Position numbers and translations under genes: made by a program
The notes under the pieces: model-generated
Database searches by the model: none
Told to the model about the DNA's origin: nothing
The model's input: only the letters and a program-made list of their open reading frames with translations
Assembly (NCBI GenBank): GCA_031655335.1
Contig: CP134226.1
Coordinates: 248,001-312,000, forward strand
Direction: 5' to 3'
DNA length: 64,000 bases
From: Thalassospiraceae bacterium LMO-SO8
Lineage (GTDB): Bacteria > Pseudomonadota > Alphaproteobacteria > Rhodospirillales > Casp-alpha2
Shown here: positions 1-8,908 of the stretch, one piece after another
Layout: every line of letters starts with the position of its first letter
Numbering within the stretch: the first letter of the stretch is position 1

Positions 1-242
1 TCGCCGACACCGGCATCGGCATGGACCAGGATCTGGTCAACCGCGTGCTGTCGGGCGCCAGCGCCGATCTGGCGACGGGTTCCAAGGGCGAGATCGGCAC
101 CGGCGTGGGCCTGGCCCTGTGCCGCCAGTTGGTGCAGGTCAACGACGGCCGCCTGAACATCGAAGCAAACCCCGGCGGCGGCACCGTGTTCACGGTGACC
201 CTGGCCGTGGCGGATGTTGCCGCAAGCGACGCCGCCGACTAG
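1..242 (+). CDS. Sensor histidine kinase, C-terminal end (partial)
   Basis: The gene runs in from the left edge; about 79 codons remain, read from base 3. They cover the end of a HATPase_c domain. The first residues, ADTGIGM, are the G1 box that contacts ATP. GTGVGLALCRQLV is the G2 box, and GGGTVFTVTL is the last strand of the fold. The sensor and phospho-acceptor parts lie outside the window, so neither the signal nor the partner regulator can be given. It converges with the leftward GNAT/gatBAC operon, with only 24 bases between the two stop codons. Confidence 0.85.
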   Translation, partial: ADTGIGMDQDLVNRVLSGASADLATGSKGEIGTGVGLALCRQLVQVNDGRLNIEANPGGGTVFTVTLAVADVAASDAAD

Positions 243-266
243 GGGGCTATTTCAAATCGCGGGAAT

Positions 267-785
267 TCAGACCAGCGGCTTGGCGAAGTAATAGCGCGTC
301 AGGCCGGAGCCGACCGTGCGCTTGGTCTGCACGGTGGACGCCTCCTCGCGCTCCAGGTCGTAACCGGAAACTTCGTAGAGAGCCTTGGCCTGAGGCTGCA
401 GGGCCGAGGTCGAAAGCACGATGCGCGTATAGCCCAGATCGCGGGCCCGGTCCTCGGCATAGGCCAGCAGTTTGCGGCCGATGCCCCGGCGGCGGAAGTC
501 GGCGGCGACGTACATGCGCCGAACCTCGACCTCGTTGTTGTCCAGACGCTCCAGACCGACCATGCCGGCGACGACGCCGTCGATCTCCGCCACCCAGAAG
601 CCGAAGCCGGGCCGCCCGTAGTATTCGGGGATGCGGTTGATCTCTTCGTCCAGGGCAAGCTGGATATAGGACTCGAACAGGTCCTCCATCCCCGGCTGGG
701 TGATGTGACGGTTCCAGTTGATGAAAATGTCGCGGACCCGGGCGTGGTCGGCCGGGGTGAAAGGTCGGATAAGCACCGCCGTCAA
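267..785 (-). CDS. GNAT-family N-acetyltransferase
   Basis: 172 residues forming a single GNAT domain. The acetyl-CoA pyrophosphate-binding loop is [19 protein letters not shown] (about residues 89-107, RRRGIG core), and a later ALYEVSGY strand-helix is typical of the fold. The reading frame opens with TTG at 785, which overlaps the gatB stop codon, so the gene is probably translationally coupled as the last member of gatC-gatA-gatB. The acceptor substrate is unknown; the fold alone does not separate small-molecule from protein acetylation. Confidence 0.88.
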   Translation of the reverse strand: MTAVLIRPFTPADHARVRDIFINWNRHITQPGMEDLFESYIQLALDEEINRIPEYYGRPGFGFWVAEIDGVVAGMVGLERLDNNEVEVRRMYVAADFRRRGIGRKLLAYAEDRARDLGYTRIVLSTSALQPQAKALYEVSGYDLEREEASTVQTKRTVGSGLTRYYFAKPLV

Positions 786-2239
786 CCCTTCAGCTTCTCG
801 CGCAGCAGCTGGTTGACCTGCTGGGGGTTGGCCTTGCCCTGGGTCGCCTTCATGATCTGGCCGACGAACCAGCCGATGGCCTTGTCGTTGCCCTGGCGGA
901 TTTCATCGGCCTGTTCCGGGTTGGCGGCGATGGCGGCGTCCACGGCGGCCTCGATGGCGCCGGTGTCGGTGATCTGCTTGAGGCCCTTGTCCTCGACGAT
1001 CTTTTCCGGATCGCCCGAGGTTTCCCACATGATCTCGAACACGTCCTTGGCGATCTTGCCGGAAATGGTGCCGTCGTCCATGAGGCTGAGCAGCTTGCTC
1101 AGATGGGCCGCCGAAATGGGGCTGTCGGCGATCGTAAGACCGGCCTTGTTGAGCGCCCCGAACAGATCGTTCGTTACCCAGTTGGCGGCCTTTTTCGGAT
1201 CGCTTGCGGCGGCCACGGCCTCGAAATACTCCGCACTTTCCCGGTCGGCGACCAGGGCCGACGCATCCTTGGCCGACAGGCCCATGTCATCCATGAAGCG
1301 CTGCTTCTTGGCGTCGGGCAGTTCGGGCAGGGTCTTGCGCAGGCCCTCGATGAACTCGTCCGTCAATTCCAGCGGCAGCAGGTCCGGGTCCGGGAAATAG
1401 CGGTAATCGTGGGCGAATTCCTTGGCCCGCATGGGGCGGGTTTCGCCCTTCACCGGGTCCATCAGGCGGGTTTCCTGGACGATCTCGCCGCCGCTTTCAT
1501 GGATGTCGACCTGGCGTTCGGCTTCGATCTCGATGGCCTGCATGATGAAGCGCACGCTGTTCACGTTCTTGATCTCGGCCCGGGTGCGATACCCTTCCTC
1601 ACCCACCTTGCGCACGGACACGTTGACGTCGGCGCGCATGGAGCCTTGCTCCATGTTGCCGTCGCAGGTGCCCAGATAGCGCAGGATGGAGCGCAGCTTG
1701 CGCACGAAAGCCCCCGCCTCTTCCGGCGAGCGGATGTCCGGCTTGGTCACGATCTCCATCAGGCAGACACCGGCCCGGTTGAGGTCGATGAACGAGCGCT
1801 TGGGGTCCTGGTCGTGCATGGACTTGCCGGCGTCCTGTTCCATGTGCAGGCGCTCGATCCCGATGTCGCGGGTCGTGCCGTCGGCCAGATCCACGGTGAC
1901 GATGCCCTCGCCCACCACGGGATGCAGGTACTGGGAAATCTGATAGCCCTGGGGCAGGTCGGCGTAGAAGTAGTTCTTGCGTTCGAACACGCTGGTCTTG
2001 TTGATCTTGGCGTTCAGGCCCAGGCCGGTCTTGACCGCCTGTTCGATACAATAGCCGTTGATGACCGGCAGCATGCCGGGCATGGCCGCGTCGATCAGCG
2101 AAACCTGGGAATTGGGCCCGGCCCCGAAGGCCGTGGGCGAGCCGGAGAACAGCTTGGCCTGGGACGAGACCTGGGCATGGACCTCAAGCCCGATGACGAC
2201 TTCCCAGTCGCCGGTGTCGCCCTGAATGATGTAGCTCAT
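782..2239 (-). CDS. gatB: Asp-tRNA(Asn)/Glu-tRNA(Gln) amidotransferase subunit B
   Basis: 485 residues, the usual length for GatB. The N-terminus has the family signature [13 protein letters not shown], followed by the GatB cradle/kinase domain with the [13 protein letters not shown] segment and a C-terminal YqeY-like tail ending in [10 protein letters not shown]. GatB binds the mischarged Glu-tRNA(Gln) or Asp-tRNA(Asn), phosphorylates the side chain and, with ammonia from GatA, completes amidation. The ATG lies inside the gatA stop codon (TGATG), so the subunits are probably coupled in translation and made in matched amounts. Confidence 0.98.
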   Translation of the reverse strand: MSYIIQGDTGDWEVVIGLEVHAQVSSQAKLFSGSPTAFGAGPNSQVSLIDAAMPGMLPVINGYCIEQAVKTGLGLNAKINKTSVFERKNYFYADLPQGYQISQYLHPVVGEGIVTVDLADGTTRDIGIERLHMEQDAGKSMHDQDPKRSFIDLNRAGVCLMEIVTKPDIRSPEEAGAFVRKLRSILRYLGTCDGNMEQGSMRADVNVSVRKVGEEGYRTRAEIKNVNSVRFIMQAIEIEAERQVDIHESGGEIVQETRLMDPVKGETRPMRAKEFAHDYRYFPDPDLLPLELTDEFIEGLRKTLPELPDAKKQRFMDDMGLSAKDASALVADRESAEYFEAVAAASDPKKAANWVTNDLFGALNKAGLTIADSPISAAHLSKLLSLMDDGTISGKIAKDVFEIMWETSGDPEKIVEDKGLKQITDTGAIEAAVDAAIAANPEQADEIRQGNDKAIGWFVGQIMKATQGKANPQQVNQLLREKLKG

Positions 2240-3720
2240 CAGACCTGCCCTCCCAGGAACTTCGGCAAGGCGTCGAACACAGCGGCATCCTCGATGGCTT
2301 TTGCCGCGCGTAGCACCGTTTCCTCGTCGAAGGGCCGTCCAACCAGTTGCAGGCCGAGCGGCAGGCCGTCCTTGTCCAACCCCGCGGGCACGCTGATGCC
2401 GGGCAGGCCGGCCAGGTTGGCGGGCACGGTGAACACGTCGTTCAGGTACATGGCGATGGGATCGTCCATCTTGGCGCCGATCGGGAAGGCCGCGTTGGGC
2501 GCCGTCGGGGTCAGCAGCACGTCGACGTCTTCAAACGCCTTCGTGAAGTCCTCCAGGATGCGGGTGCGGACCTTCTGCGCCTTCACGTAGTAGGCGTCGT
2601 AATAGCCCGCCGACAGCACATAGGTGCCGATCATCACGCGGCGGCGGACTTCCGCGCCGAAGCCCTCGCCGCGGGTGTTGGCGTACATGTCGTCAAGCGT
2701 GTCGCCGTCGACGCGCAGGCCGTAGCGCACGCCGTCATAGCGCGCCAGGTTGCTGGACGCTTCCGCCGGGGCGACGATGTAATAGGCCGGCAGGGCGTAT
2801 TTGGTGTGAGGCAGCGAGACCTCCTTGATCTCCGCCCCCTGGGCCTTGAGCCACGCGGCCCCCTGGTCCCACAGGGCCTGAATTTCCGCCGGCATGCCGT
2901 CCATGGTGTATTCGCGGGGAATCCCGACCTTCAGGCCCTTGACGCCGCCGGTCAGCGCCGCCCGGAAATCGGGCACGTCACGCGGGGCCGAGGTCGAATC
3001 CTTCGCGTCGTGGCCCGCCATGGCACCCAGCAGGATGGCCGTGTCCTCCACCGTGCGGGCAAAGGGGCCGGCCTGATCGAGGGACGAGGCGAAGGCGACG
3101 ATGCCCCAGCGCGAGCAGCGCCCATAGGTCGGCTTCATGCCCACGATGCCGCAAAGGGATGCCGGCTGGCGGATCGAGCCGCCGGTGTCCGTGCCGAGGG
3201 CGGCGGGGCAGATGCGCGCCGCCACGGCAGTGGCCGAGCCGCCGGACGAGCCGCCGGGCACCAGGTCTTCGCCGCCCGGGCCGCACCACGGATTCTTCAC
3301 CGGGCCGTAGTAGCTGGTCATGTTGGACGAACCCATGGCGAATTCGTCCAGGTTGGTTTTGCCGATCATCACCGCACCGGCGTCGATCAGGTTGCGGCCG
3401 ACGGTCGATTCATAGGTCGGCACGAAGCCGTCCAGGATGTGCGACGCCGCCGTGGTCGGCACCCCTTCGGTGCAGAACAGATCCTTGACCGCGACGGGCA
3501 CGCCGTCGAGCGGCCCCAGCGCCCCGCTCTTGGCGCGCCGCGCGTCCGATGCCGCCGCGCGGTCCCGCGCGACCTCGGGCGTCAGGGTGATGAAGGCGTT
3601 GAGGTCCTTCGCCGCCTCGGCCGCGGCCAGCGAGGCCTCGGCCAGATCGACGGCGGAAAATTCGCCCTTGTCCAGGCCGTCCGCGGCCTGGGCGATGGTC
3701 AGTTCGTTAAGTTTGGGCAT
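2239..3720 (-). CDS. gatA: Asp-tRNA(Asn)/Glu-tRNA(Gln) amidotransferase subunit A
   Basis: 493 residues from the ATG at 3720. This is an amidase-signature enzyme that releases ammonia from glutamine for GatB. Visible motifs are the catalytic lysine in PVAVKDLF, the Gly/Ser-rich signature [15 protein letters not shown] and the nucleophilic serine region [13 protein letters not shown], giving a Lys-Ser-Ser triad. The frame stays open a further 180 bases upstream through gatC, but that stretch is out-of-frame shadow. The chosen ATG overlaps the gatC TAA by one base (TAATG), and [12 protein letters not shown] is a normal GatA N-terminus. Confidence 0.98.
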   Translation of the reverse strand: MPKLNELTIAQAADGLDKGEFSAVDLAEASLAAAEAAKDLNAFITLTPEVARDRAAASDARRAKSGALGPLDGVPVAVKDLFCTEGVPTTAASHILDGFVPTYESTVGRNLIDAGAVMIGKTNLDEFAMGSSNMTSYYGPVKNPWCGPGGEDLVPGGSSGGSATAVAARICPAALGTDTGGSIRQPASLCGIVGMKPTYGRCSRWGIVAFASSLDQAGPFARTVEDTAILLGAMAGHDAKDSTSAPRDVPDFRAALTGGVKGLKVGIPREYTMDGMPAEIQALWDQGAAWLKAQGAEIKEVSLPHTKYALPAYYIVAPAEASSNLARYDGVRYGLRVDGDTLDDMYANTRGEGFGAEVRRRVMIGTYVLSAGYYDAYYVKAQKVRTRILEDFTKAFEDVDVLLTPTAPNAAFPIGAKMDDPIAMYLNDVFTVPANLAGLPGISVPAGLDKDGLPLGLQLVGRPFDEETVLRAAKAIEDAAVFDALPKFLGGQV

Positions 3721-4007
3721 TATTCGACCACCTTGGGCACGGTATAGAAATCGCCCACCCGGTCCGGCGCGTTGCTTAAGACCTTTTCCGGATCGCCCCC
3801 GTCGGTCACCACGTCGTCGCGCCGCGTCATGACCATGCCGGCGGCGCCGGTCATGGGCTCGACCCCGTCCGTATCGACCTCGGCCAGTTGCTCGACCCAA
3901 CCGATGATGTTGTTCAGGTCCTGGGCGACGGGTTCCAGGTCGGCCTCGTCGACCTTGATCCGGGCCAGAAAGGCGACCCGGCGGACGTCGTTTTTATCTA
4001 GAGACAT
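3720..4007 (-). CDS. gatC: Asp-tRNA(Asn)/Glu-tRNA(Gln) amidotransferase subunit C
   Basis: 95 residues, the standard GatC length. [19 protein letters not shown] is the typical first helix. [16 protein letters not shown] is the conserved centre, and [20 protein letters not shown] is the belt that wraps around the GatA-GatB interface. GatC has no active site; it stabilises GatA. It is the first gene of the operon. A longer frame exists upstream, but family length and the MSLDK start make the ATG at 4007 the likely one. The operon's promoter should lie in 4008-4134; no clear -35/-10 pair was seen there. Confidence 0.96.
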   Translation of the reverse strand: MSLDKNDVRRVAFLARIKVDEADLEPVAQDLNNIIGWVEQLAEVDTDGVEPMTGAAGMVMTRRDDVVTDGGDPEKVLSNAPDRVGDFYTVPKVVE

Positions 4008-4134
4008 GGCGGATCCAGACTTAAAGGGCGGTCGGTGTGCAGGGCATCTCGAGGGCCCGGCTGCGGGCGCGGAAATTACCATCGACATCCCCGGGCGGCA
4101 AGCGCCGCCGCGCCGCGTCCGAAGGCGTGCAGGC

Positions 4135-4188
4135 AAAAAAAGACGCAAGTCCCCCTGCCGGACAAAAATCCGACAGGGGGGGCTTGCG
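4135..4188 (-). terminator. Intrinsic terminator downstream of the torF-type porin gene
   Basis: Read on the minus strand, a long hairpin (arms about 4169-4187 and 4145-4162, about 18 pairs with one or two mismatches, small T-rich loop) is followed a few bases later by seven consecutive T (4141-4135). This is a textbook Rho-independent terminator for the leftward porin gene ending at 4260. It insulates gatCAB from porin transcription. Confidence 0.88.
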
Positions 4189-4259
4189 GCCTTTTCTCAA
4201 CCGGCCTGGACGGCGGGGCGAAACCCCGCGTCGGCCGATTTCAGACGATCAACCCGTCC

Positions 4260-5012
4260 TTAGAAGGACGCGGTCAACGAACCGATGACGACGTCGTCAG
4301 CCAGACGGCTGTTGCTGATCGAGGTGTCGATGTACTGCACCCCGATGGAGACGTTCTCCGTGAGGCCCAGCGACGCGCCGATCGACCAGGTGGTGTAGTC
4401 GGGCTGCGCGAAGGTGGCGTTCTTTTCGATCAACTGACGGCCGATGGACGCGTCCAGCGTGATCCCGGCAAGCACCTTGATCGGCACCGCGTAGGACACG
4501 TTGGCGGTGAACCAGTGACCCGTGCCGCTGCCGCCGAAGAAGTCCGGCGAATAGGCGTAATTACCGCCGACCGACAGGCCGTCCATGATGTCGTAGCTGA
4601 GACCCAGGGCAACTTCCCACAGGTCGTAGTTCACGTTATCGGACGCACCCGGATAGGAGTAGTAGATGAAGCCGACGTCCCAGCCGATACCCGCGGCGGA
4701 GCCGGAAATGCCACCATAGTAATCGATTTCGGCGCTGGCCTTGTCGCTGTCGCCGAAGTCGACGTTGGAACCCCACGTGCCGAGATAGACGGCCGTGTCG
4801 GCGATGCCCGTGTCCATCGACCAATCGATGCCGCCCTGAATGGCGGGTTTTTGGGACGATTGATCCAGACCGCGGAAACGGTATTCGGTCACGAGGCCGG
4901 CGTTAGCCGAGAAGGTACCGGGGAATTTCATATCTTCGGCCTGCGCCGGGAGGGACGCACCCACCACCGCCACAAATCCGAGGGCACTCAAAAGCCGCAC
5001 CACAGATGCCAT
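4260..5012 (-). CDS. TorF-family putative porin
   Basis: 250 residues. A signal peptide ends at PAQA-ED (about residue 25). The mature part alternates short amphipathic strands rich in Tyr/Gly/Asp, such as TEYRFRGLDQSSQKPAIQGG, and ends in phenylalanine, as outer-membrane beta-barrels do. The TEYxFRGxxQS start is the hallmark of the small proteobacterial porin family often called TorF (Gcw_chp). It probably sits in the outer membrane; its solute is unknown. An AGGA ribosome site lies about 8 bases upstream, after an AT-rich leader. It is a single-gene unit with its own terminator. Confidence 0.85.
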   Translation of the reverse strand: MASVVRLLSALGFVAVVGASLPAQAEDMKFPGTFSANAGLVTEYRFRGLDQSSQKPAIQGGIDWSMDTGIADTAVYLGTWGSNVDFGDSDKASAEIDYYGGISGSAAGIGWDVGFIYYSYPGASDNVNYDLWEVALGLSYDIMDGLSVGGNYAYSPDFFGGSGTGHWFTANVSYAVPIKVLAGITLDASIGRQLIEKNATFAQPDYTTWSIGASLGLTENVSIGVQYIDTSISNSRLADDVVIGSLTASF

Positions 5013-5411
5013 TTTCTTGATCCTTTTTCACAGTTTACCCGAGGCGTACACCCCACTGCGTTTGGTGGTAGCAAATTGGATGCCAGATGCGTACAAATTA
5101 TTTTATTGTTACAATTCAATTACTTACATGAAAATTTTGGACCGAATGTGGTAAAAACAACACAGATGAATGCGCATTTATGACGCATCAAAATATAATT
5201 GCATAAATAATAGGCATTTGTTGAGTCAAAAATCGGTCGATTAGGCTCGAATTTGCGATCAACGCTGAAAATTCGGACAAAACAGCCTCAGCGCCCCTGA
5301 CAAGCGATAAGACAGGCAGCAAGACAGGTGGCGATTTTGCGTCCGACCGATGCAAAAAGGTCACGCAATTGAGAGATGCATGCTTGAGAAATGTGCGCCT
5401 GCCGGCAGCGG
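5013..5411. other. 400-base non-coding region with an AT-rich core (about 5080-5235)
   Basis: No gene is supported here. It lies upstream of the porin gene and downstream of the SH3-protein gene, both leftward. Bases around 5080-5235 are much richer in A+T than the surroundings. They contain a perfect palindrome ATTGT-T-ACAAT at 5105-5115, about 95 bases upstream of the porin start, which could be an operator or simply chance in AT-rich DNA. No convincing hairpin-plus-T-run was found for the SH3 gene. Confidence 0.5.
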
Positions 5412-6269
5412 CTATCCGCCGGACCCCCGCAGCGCCTTGGCGAAGTCCGACCAGAACGCCGGCGACCAGGATTGAACCGCCAGGGTGATGGCGGCGGCCA
5501 ACGCCGACGAAACGGTCTTTGCCGGCATTGACCGCGCCTTGTCCGCGGTCAGGTACTTGTCGACGCTGACGGTGTCGAGGCGCACTTCGCCCTTTTCCGC
5601 GTCATATAGAAAATTGGTCGAGAACACGCGCTCGTACTCTTGCGCCAGTTCCAGGACATCCATGCCGATCTGGTGGATCGATTTGACACCGCCGTTGTAC
5701 GGGCCTTCGGTGACGAACAGCGGCATCTCGAACGCAAAGGACTTTCCGTCGCGGCGGCATTCGAGCATCGCGCGGTAATCGACGGAATTGAACATCTGGC
5801 CCTCGATGGGGCTTTCGCCTTCGAACACCGCGCGATAGGCACAGGTTCCCCCGGTGATCGCCGCCTTGCCCGTGATCGGCTCGTCGATCACGGCATCGAT
5901 CAAAGGCATCAACACCGGACTGTAAACGAAGCCCAAATCCTTGCCGTCCGCGCGCACCGCCAACCAGCTCCCCTTGGCCTTGCCGACCACCTTCACACGG
6001 TCGCCTTCACGGAAACTGCCGACCTTCGTGCCGTTGGTGTCGGGTTCGCCACGCACGTTCAAATCCTTGGTCACCACATAGGTACCCGCGAGCGGCGTCA
6101 CGGCTTGCCCCAGAAAGGTCTTTTCCGGCTTGTCCTGGGCCGCGGCCCCGAAGGCGGCGAAAACCGCCAGCCCCCCGGCGACGCACAAACAAAAGGCACG
6201 ACGCCCGGCAGACGGCGCGCCGATCCCGCGCCACAGGATTGGAGTGACTAAATGCAATGCCCCATACAT
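5412..6269 (-). CDS. Periplasmic SH3-domain protein of unknown role
   Basis: 285 residues. A long positively charged N-terminus precedes a hydrophobic signal segment ending AAFGAAAQDK (about residue 45). A bacterial SH3 domain (about residues 63-122) follows, seen in TYVVTKDLNVRGEPDTNGTK, with GDRVKVVGKAKGSWLAVR. The remaining 160 residues were not recognised; they include CAYRAVFEGE and a cysteine in MLECRRDGK that could form a disulfide. SH3b domains often bind peptidoglycan or partner proteins, so an envelope role is inferred. The start is uncertain because the signal peptide is unusually long. Confidence 0.75.
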   Translation of the reverse strand: MYGALHLVTPILWRGIGAPSAGRRAFCLCVAGGLAVFAAFGAAAQDKPEKTFLGQAVTPLAGTYVVTKDLNVRGEPDTNGTKVGSFREGDRVKVVGKAKGSWLAVRADGKDLGFVYSPVLMPLIDAVIDEPITGKAAITGGTCAYRAVFEGESPIEGQMFNSVDYRAMLECRRDGKSFAFEMPLFVTEGPYNGGVKSIHQIGMDVLELAQEYERVFSTNFLYDAEKGEVRLDTVSVDKYLTADKARSMPAKTVSSALAAAITLAVQSWSPAFWSDFAKALRGSGG

Positions 6270-6357
6270 CGCCGAACCGCCCTAATCAGCCCGCGGACCC
6301 CCCGCGCCGAAGTAAAGTTATGCCCCTTGGAAGGGGATATATGTTACCTCTATCAAC

Positions 6358-6377
6358 AAGTTAGCACCACCTAACTT
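6358..6377. promoter_or_regulatory. Perfect inverted repeat upstream of ruvX
   Basis: AAGTTAG and CTAACTT form seven-base arms separated by six bases, in the 172-base divergent region between the SH3 gene and ruvX. It lies about 65 bases before the ruvX ATG. No T-run follows, so it is more like a protein-binding site than a terminator. No regulator can be assigned. Confidence 0.4.
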
Positions 6378-6441
6378 TTCCCGCGCCGCGTTTATCAAGC
6401 GACGTGGATGGATTTTCGCCGGATATCGTAAGGACAATACC

Positions 6442-6900
6442 ATGGCGGTCATGACGCTGACGGAATTGAAAGCGGCCATGGACCGGCACGGCCGCGTCAT
6501 GGGGCTCGACCTGGGGTCGAAAACAATCGGCCTGGCCCTGTCGGACGTCATGCGCACCATCGCAACCCCCTACGACACGATCCGGCGCACCAAGTTCACA
6601 GCCGACGCCCAGGCCCTGCTTGCCGCGATCGACGCCGAAGACGTCCGGGGCCTGGTCATCGGGCTGCCGATCAGCATGGACGGGACCGAGGGGCCACGCT
6701 GCCAGTCGACCCGCCAATTCGCCGCCAACCTGCTGGAAAAGCGCGACCTGCCCATCGCCTTCTGGGATGAACGGCTATCGACCGTGGCGGTCGAACGCAT
6801 GCTGGTCGATGACGTCGACATGACCCGCGCCCGGCGCGGACAGGTCGTCGATAAGCTGGCGGCGGCTTATATATTACAAGGCGCCTTGGACGCCCGGTGA
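6442..6900 (+). CDS. ruvX: Putative pre-16S rRNA nuclease / Holliday junction resolvase-like YqgF
   Basis: 152 residues of RNase H-like fold. The first acidic residue is in GLDLGSKTIGLALSD (about residues 21-35). LVIGLPISMDGTEG is the conserved central strand and loop, FWDERLSTVAVERML carries the Asp-Glu pair, and VVDKLAAAYILQ holds the last Asp. Homologues process the 5' end of 16S rRNA and were first proposed as Holliday junction resolvases. AAGGA lies about 9 bases before the ATG. The gene stands alone between two leftward genes. Confidence 0.95.
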   Translation: MAVMTLTELKAAMDRHGRVMGLDLGSKTIGLALSDVMRTIATPYDTIRRTKFTADAQALLAAIDAEDVRGLVIGLPISMDGTEGPRCQSTRQFAANLLEKRDLPIAFWDERLSTVAVERMLVDDVDMTRARRGQVVDKLAAAYILQGALDAR

Positions 6901-6910
6901 CCCGGCGCGC

Positions 6911-7786
6911 TCAGTCCCGGCCCTGACCGGCCAGACGATATCCCCGCTTTCCCGCGTGCTTGACCTCGTACATCGCCTTGTCGGCGATGCGGATCAGGGC
7001 ATCGGCGGTTTCCGCATGTTCGGGGTAGAGGGCGATACCGACACTGGCGCCGATCATCACCGTTTCCCGCTTGGCTGTGAACGGGCGGGTCAGTTCCTCG
7101 ACGACGGACTGCGCGACCCGGCTGACGTCCTGGGCGTTGGATATCTGGTTGAGAATCACCGTGAACTCGTCGCCGCCATAACGCGCCACCGTGTCCGACG
7201 CGCGGACGCGGGCGACCAGGCGCACCGCGACTTGGTGCAAAATCATGTCGCCCGCATCGTGGCCCAGACGGTCGTTGACGGCCTTGAAGCCGTCCAGATC
7301 GATGAACAGCACGGCGATCCGGTTCTTTTCGCGCGCCGCCTGACGCAGCGACACGTCGAGCCGGTCCATGAACAACGACCGATTGGGCAGGCCCGTGACC
7401 TCGTCGTGACTGGCCATATAGGCGATCTGCTGTTCCGCCAACCGATATTCTGTCAGATCGGTGAAGGTCCGCACCACGCCGCCCGACGGCATGCGCGATT
7501 CACGCAGCAACATGGTGCGGCCGTCCGCGAAATTGATCTCACCGGGCCCGGCGAAGGCATCGGCGATCATTTTCTTGTCGCCCGCGGCCTCCATCAAGGC
7601 AGCGAAGGGGGTTCCCGGCGTGAAGCTTTCCGCAATCTCCTGGAACAGATCGCGGCAGACTTCGTTGGCGAAAATCAGGTTGTCATCCGAATCGAAAACC
7701 GCGACGCCGTCGTGCAGGCGGTCCAAAACCTCGGCCATGTCGATTTCGCCCGTCCCCGAGCCCGTGATCGTATTTCGGGAAGACAC
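6911..7786 (-). CDS. PAS-GGDEF diguanylate cyclase
   Basis: A PAS sensor domain (about residues 20-110, DGVAVFDSDDNLIFANEVCR) is joined to a GGDEF domain whose active loop reads ARYGGDEFTVIL. The segment VLFIDLDGFKAVNDRLGHDA supplies metal-binding Asp and substrate Asn residues. It should make cyclic di-GMP from two GTP. No RxxD inhibitory site is seen just before GGDEF. There is no membrane segment, so it is probably a cytoplasmic sensor. The start is a choice: GTG at 7786 has AAGGG upstream; TTG at 7825 and ATG at 7738 are alternatives. Confidence 0.88.
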   Translation of the reverse strand: MSSRNTITGSGTGEIDMAEVLDRLHDGVAVFDSDDNLIFANEVCRDLFQEIAESFTPGTPFAALMEAAGDKKMIADAFAGPGEINFADGRTMLLRESRMPSGGVVRTFTDLTEYRLAEQQIAYMASHDEVTGLPNRSLFMDRLDVSLRQAAREKNRIAVLFIDLDGFKAVNDRLGHDAGDMILHQVAVRLVARVRASDTVARYGGDEFTVILNQISNAQDVSRVAQSVVEELTRPFTAKRETVMIGASVGIALYPEHAETADALIRIADKAMYEVKHAGKRGYRLAGQGRD

Positions 7787-7880
7787 CGCTAAAACCCTTG
7801 TGTTTATTCGTCCGCCCGTGCCCAACGGGTCTCATATCATGCCATCATCGGCGACCGGCCACCAAGACCCGCAATTTTTC

Positions 7881-7909
7881 GTGACCCGCCGGACACTCCA
7901 GCCTATATT
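7881..7909 (+). promoter_or_regulatory. Candidate promoter of pyrB
   Basis: GTGACC (7881) and TATATT (7904) are 17 bases apart. The -10 box ends eight bases before the pyrB ATG at 7918, so transcription would start at or next to the start codon. No ribosome site is visible. Together these suggest a leaderless or nearly leaderless message. Confidence 0.45.
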
Positions 7910-7917
7910 CCGGCACC

Positions 7918-8889
7918 ATGATTTCCGGCGACACGGCAACGACAGATTTCCCCCATCGCCATTTGCTTGGTATCGAAGGTTTGACACCGGCGGAAATCAC
8001 TTTCCTATTGGACCGCTCCGAAACCTACGTCGAACAGAACCGGCAATCCGACAAGAAGAAGTCGGTGCTGCGCGGACGCACGGTCATCAACCTGTTCTTC
8101 GAAGCCTCGACCCGAACCCGGACGTCGTTCGAGCTGGCGGGCAAGCGGCTGGGCGGCGACGTCATTAATATGTCGATCTCGGGCTCCTCCATCAAAAAAG
8201 GCGAAACCCTGGTCGACACGGCGATGACGCTGAACGCCATGCACCCGGACGTTCTGGTCGTGCGGCACGCCGATTCCGGCGCGGTCAAACTGCTGTCGGA
8301 AAAGGTCAACTGCGCCGTCATCAACGCCGGCGACGGCAGCCATGAACATCCCACGCAGGCCCTTCTCGATGCGCTGACCATCCGCCGCAGGCTCGGTCGC
8401 CTGGCCGGGCTCCAGGTCGCCATCTGCGGCGACATCCTGCATTCCCGGGTCGCGCGTTCGAACATTCACCTGCTGACGACCATGGGGGCGCGCGTGCGCC
8501 TGATCGCGCCCAAGACGCTTATCCCCTATGCCGCCGAACGCCTGGGCGTCGAGGTCTTCCACGACATGGCCGAGGGCCTGAAGGATTGCGACATCGTGAT
8601 GATGCTGCGCCTTCAGCAGGAGCGCATGAAATCCAACTATTTCCCTTCGGTGCGGGAGTATTTCACCTATTTCGGGCTTGATTACGAGATGTTGGCCCAT
8701 GCCAAGCCCGACGCGCTGATCATGCATCCGGGCCCCATGAACCGGGGGGTCGAGATCGATTCGGAAGTGGCCGACGACTTCTATCGTTCGGTCATTCGCG
8801 AACAGGTCGAAATGGGCGTTGCCGTGCGCATGGCGGCGCTGGAGATTCTGGCCCACAACCTGGAACCCCTCGCCGAAACCAACTTGTGA
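7918..8889 (+). CDS. pyrB: Aspartate carbamoyltransferase catalytic chain
   Basis: 323 residues. It joins carbamoyl phosphate to aspartate, the committed step of pyrimidine synthesis. The carbamoyl-phosphate loop is [20 protein letters not shown] (about residues 61-80, STRTRTS core). [14 protein letters not shown] and [14 protein letters not shown] are the other ligand-binding segments, and [11 protein letters not shown] is the 240s-loop region. The downstream gene, 19 bases away, is a dihydroorotase homologue that appears to lack catalytic residues, so the two products probably form a complex as in pseudomonads. No pyrI was seen. Confidence 0.97.
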   Translation: MISGDTATTDFPHRHLLGIEGLTPAEITFLLDRSETYVEQNRQSDKKKSVLRGRTVINLFFEASTRTRTSFELAGKRLGGDVINMSISGSSIKKGETLVDTAMTLNAMHPDVLVVRHADSGAVKLLSEKVNCAVINAGDGSHEHPTQALLDALTIRRRLGRLAGLQVAICGDILHSRVARSNIHLLTTMGARVRLIAPKTLIPYAAERLGVEVFHDMAEGLKDCDIVMMLRLQQERMKSNYFPSVREYFTYFGLDYEMLAHAKPDALIMHPGPMNRGVEIDSEVADDFYRSVIREQVEMGVAVRMAALEILAHNLEPLAETNL

Positions 8890-8908
8890 CGGAACCCGAG
8901 CCCAAGAC

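Noticed and set aside
6323-6336. CCCCTT-GG-AAGGGG hairpin upstream of ruvX as a terminator
   Set aside because: Both flanking genes diverge from this region, no T-run follows, and the stem is short. It may be chance.
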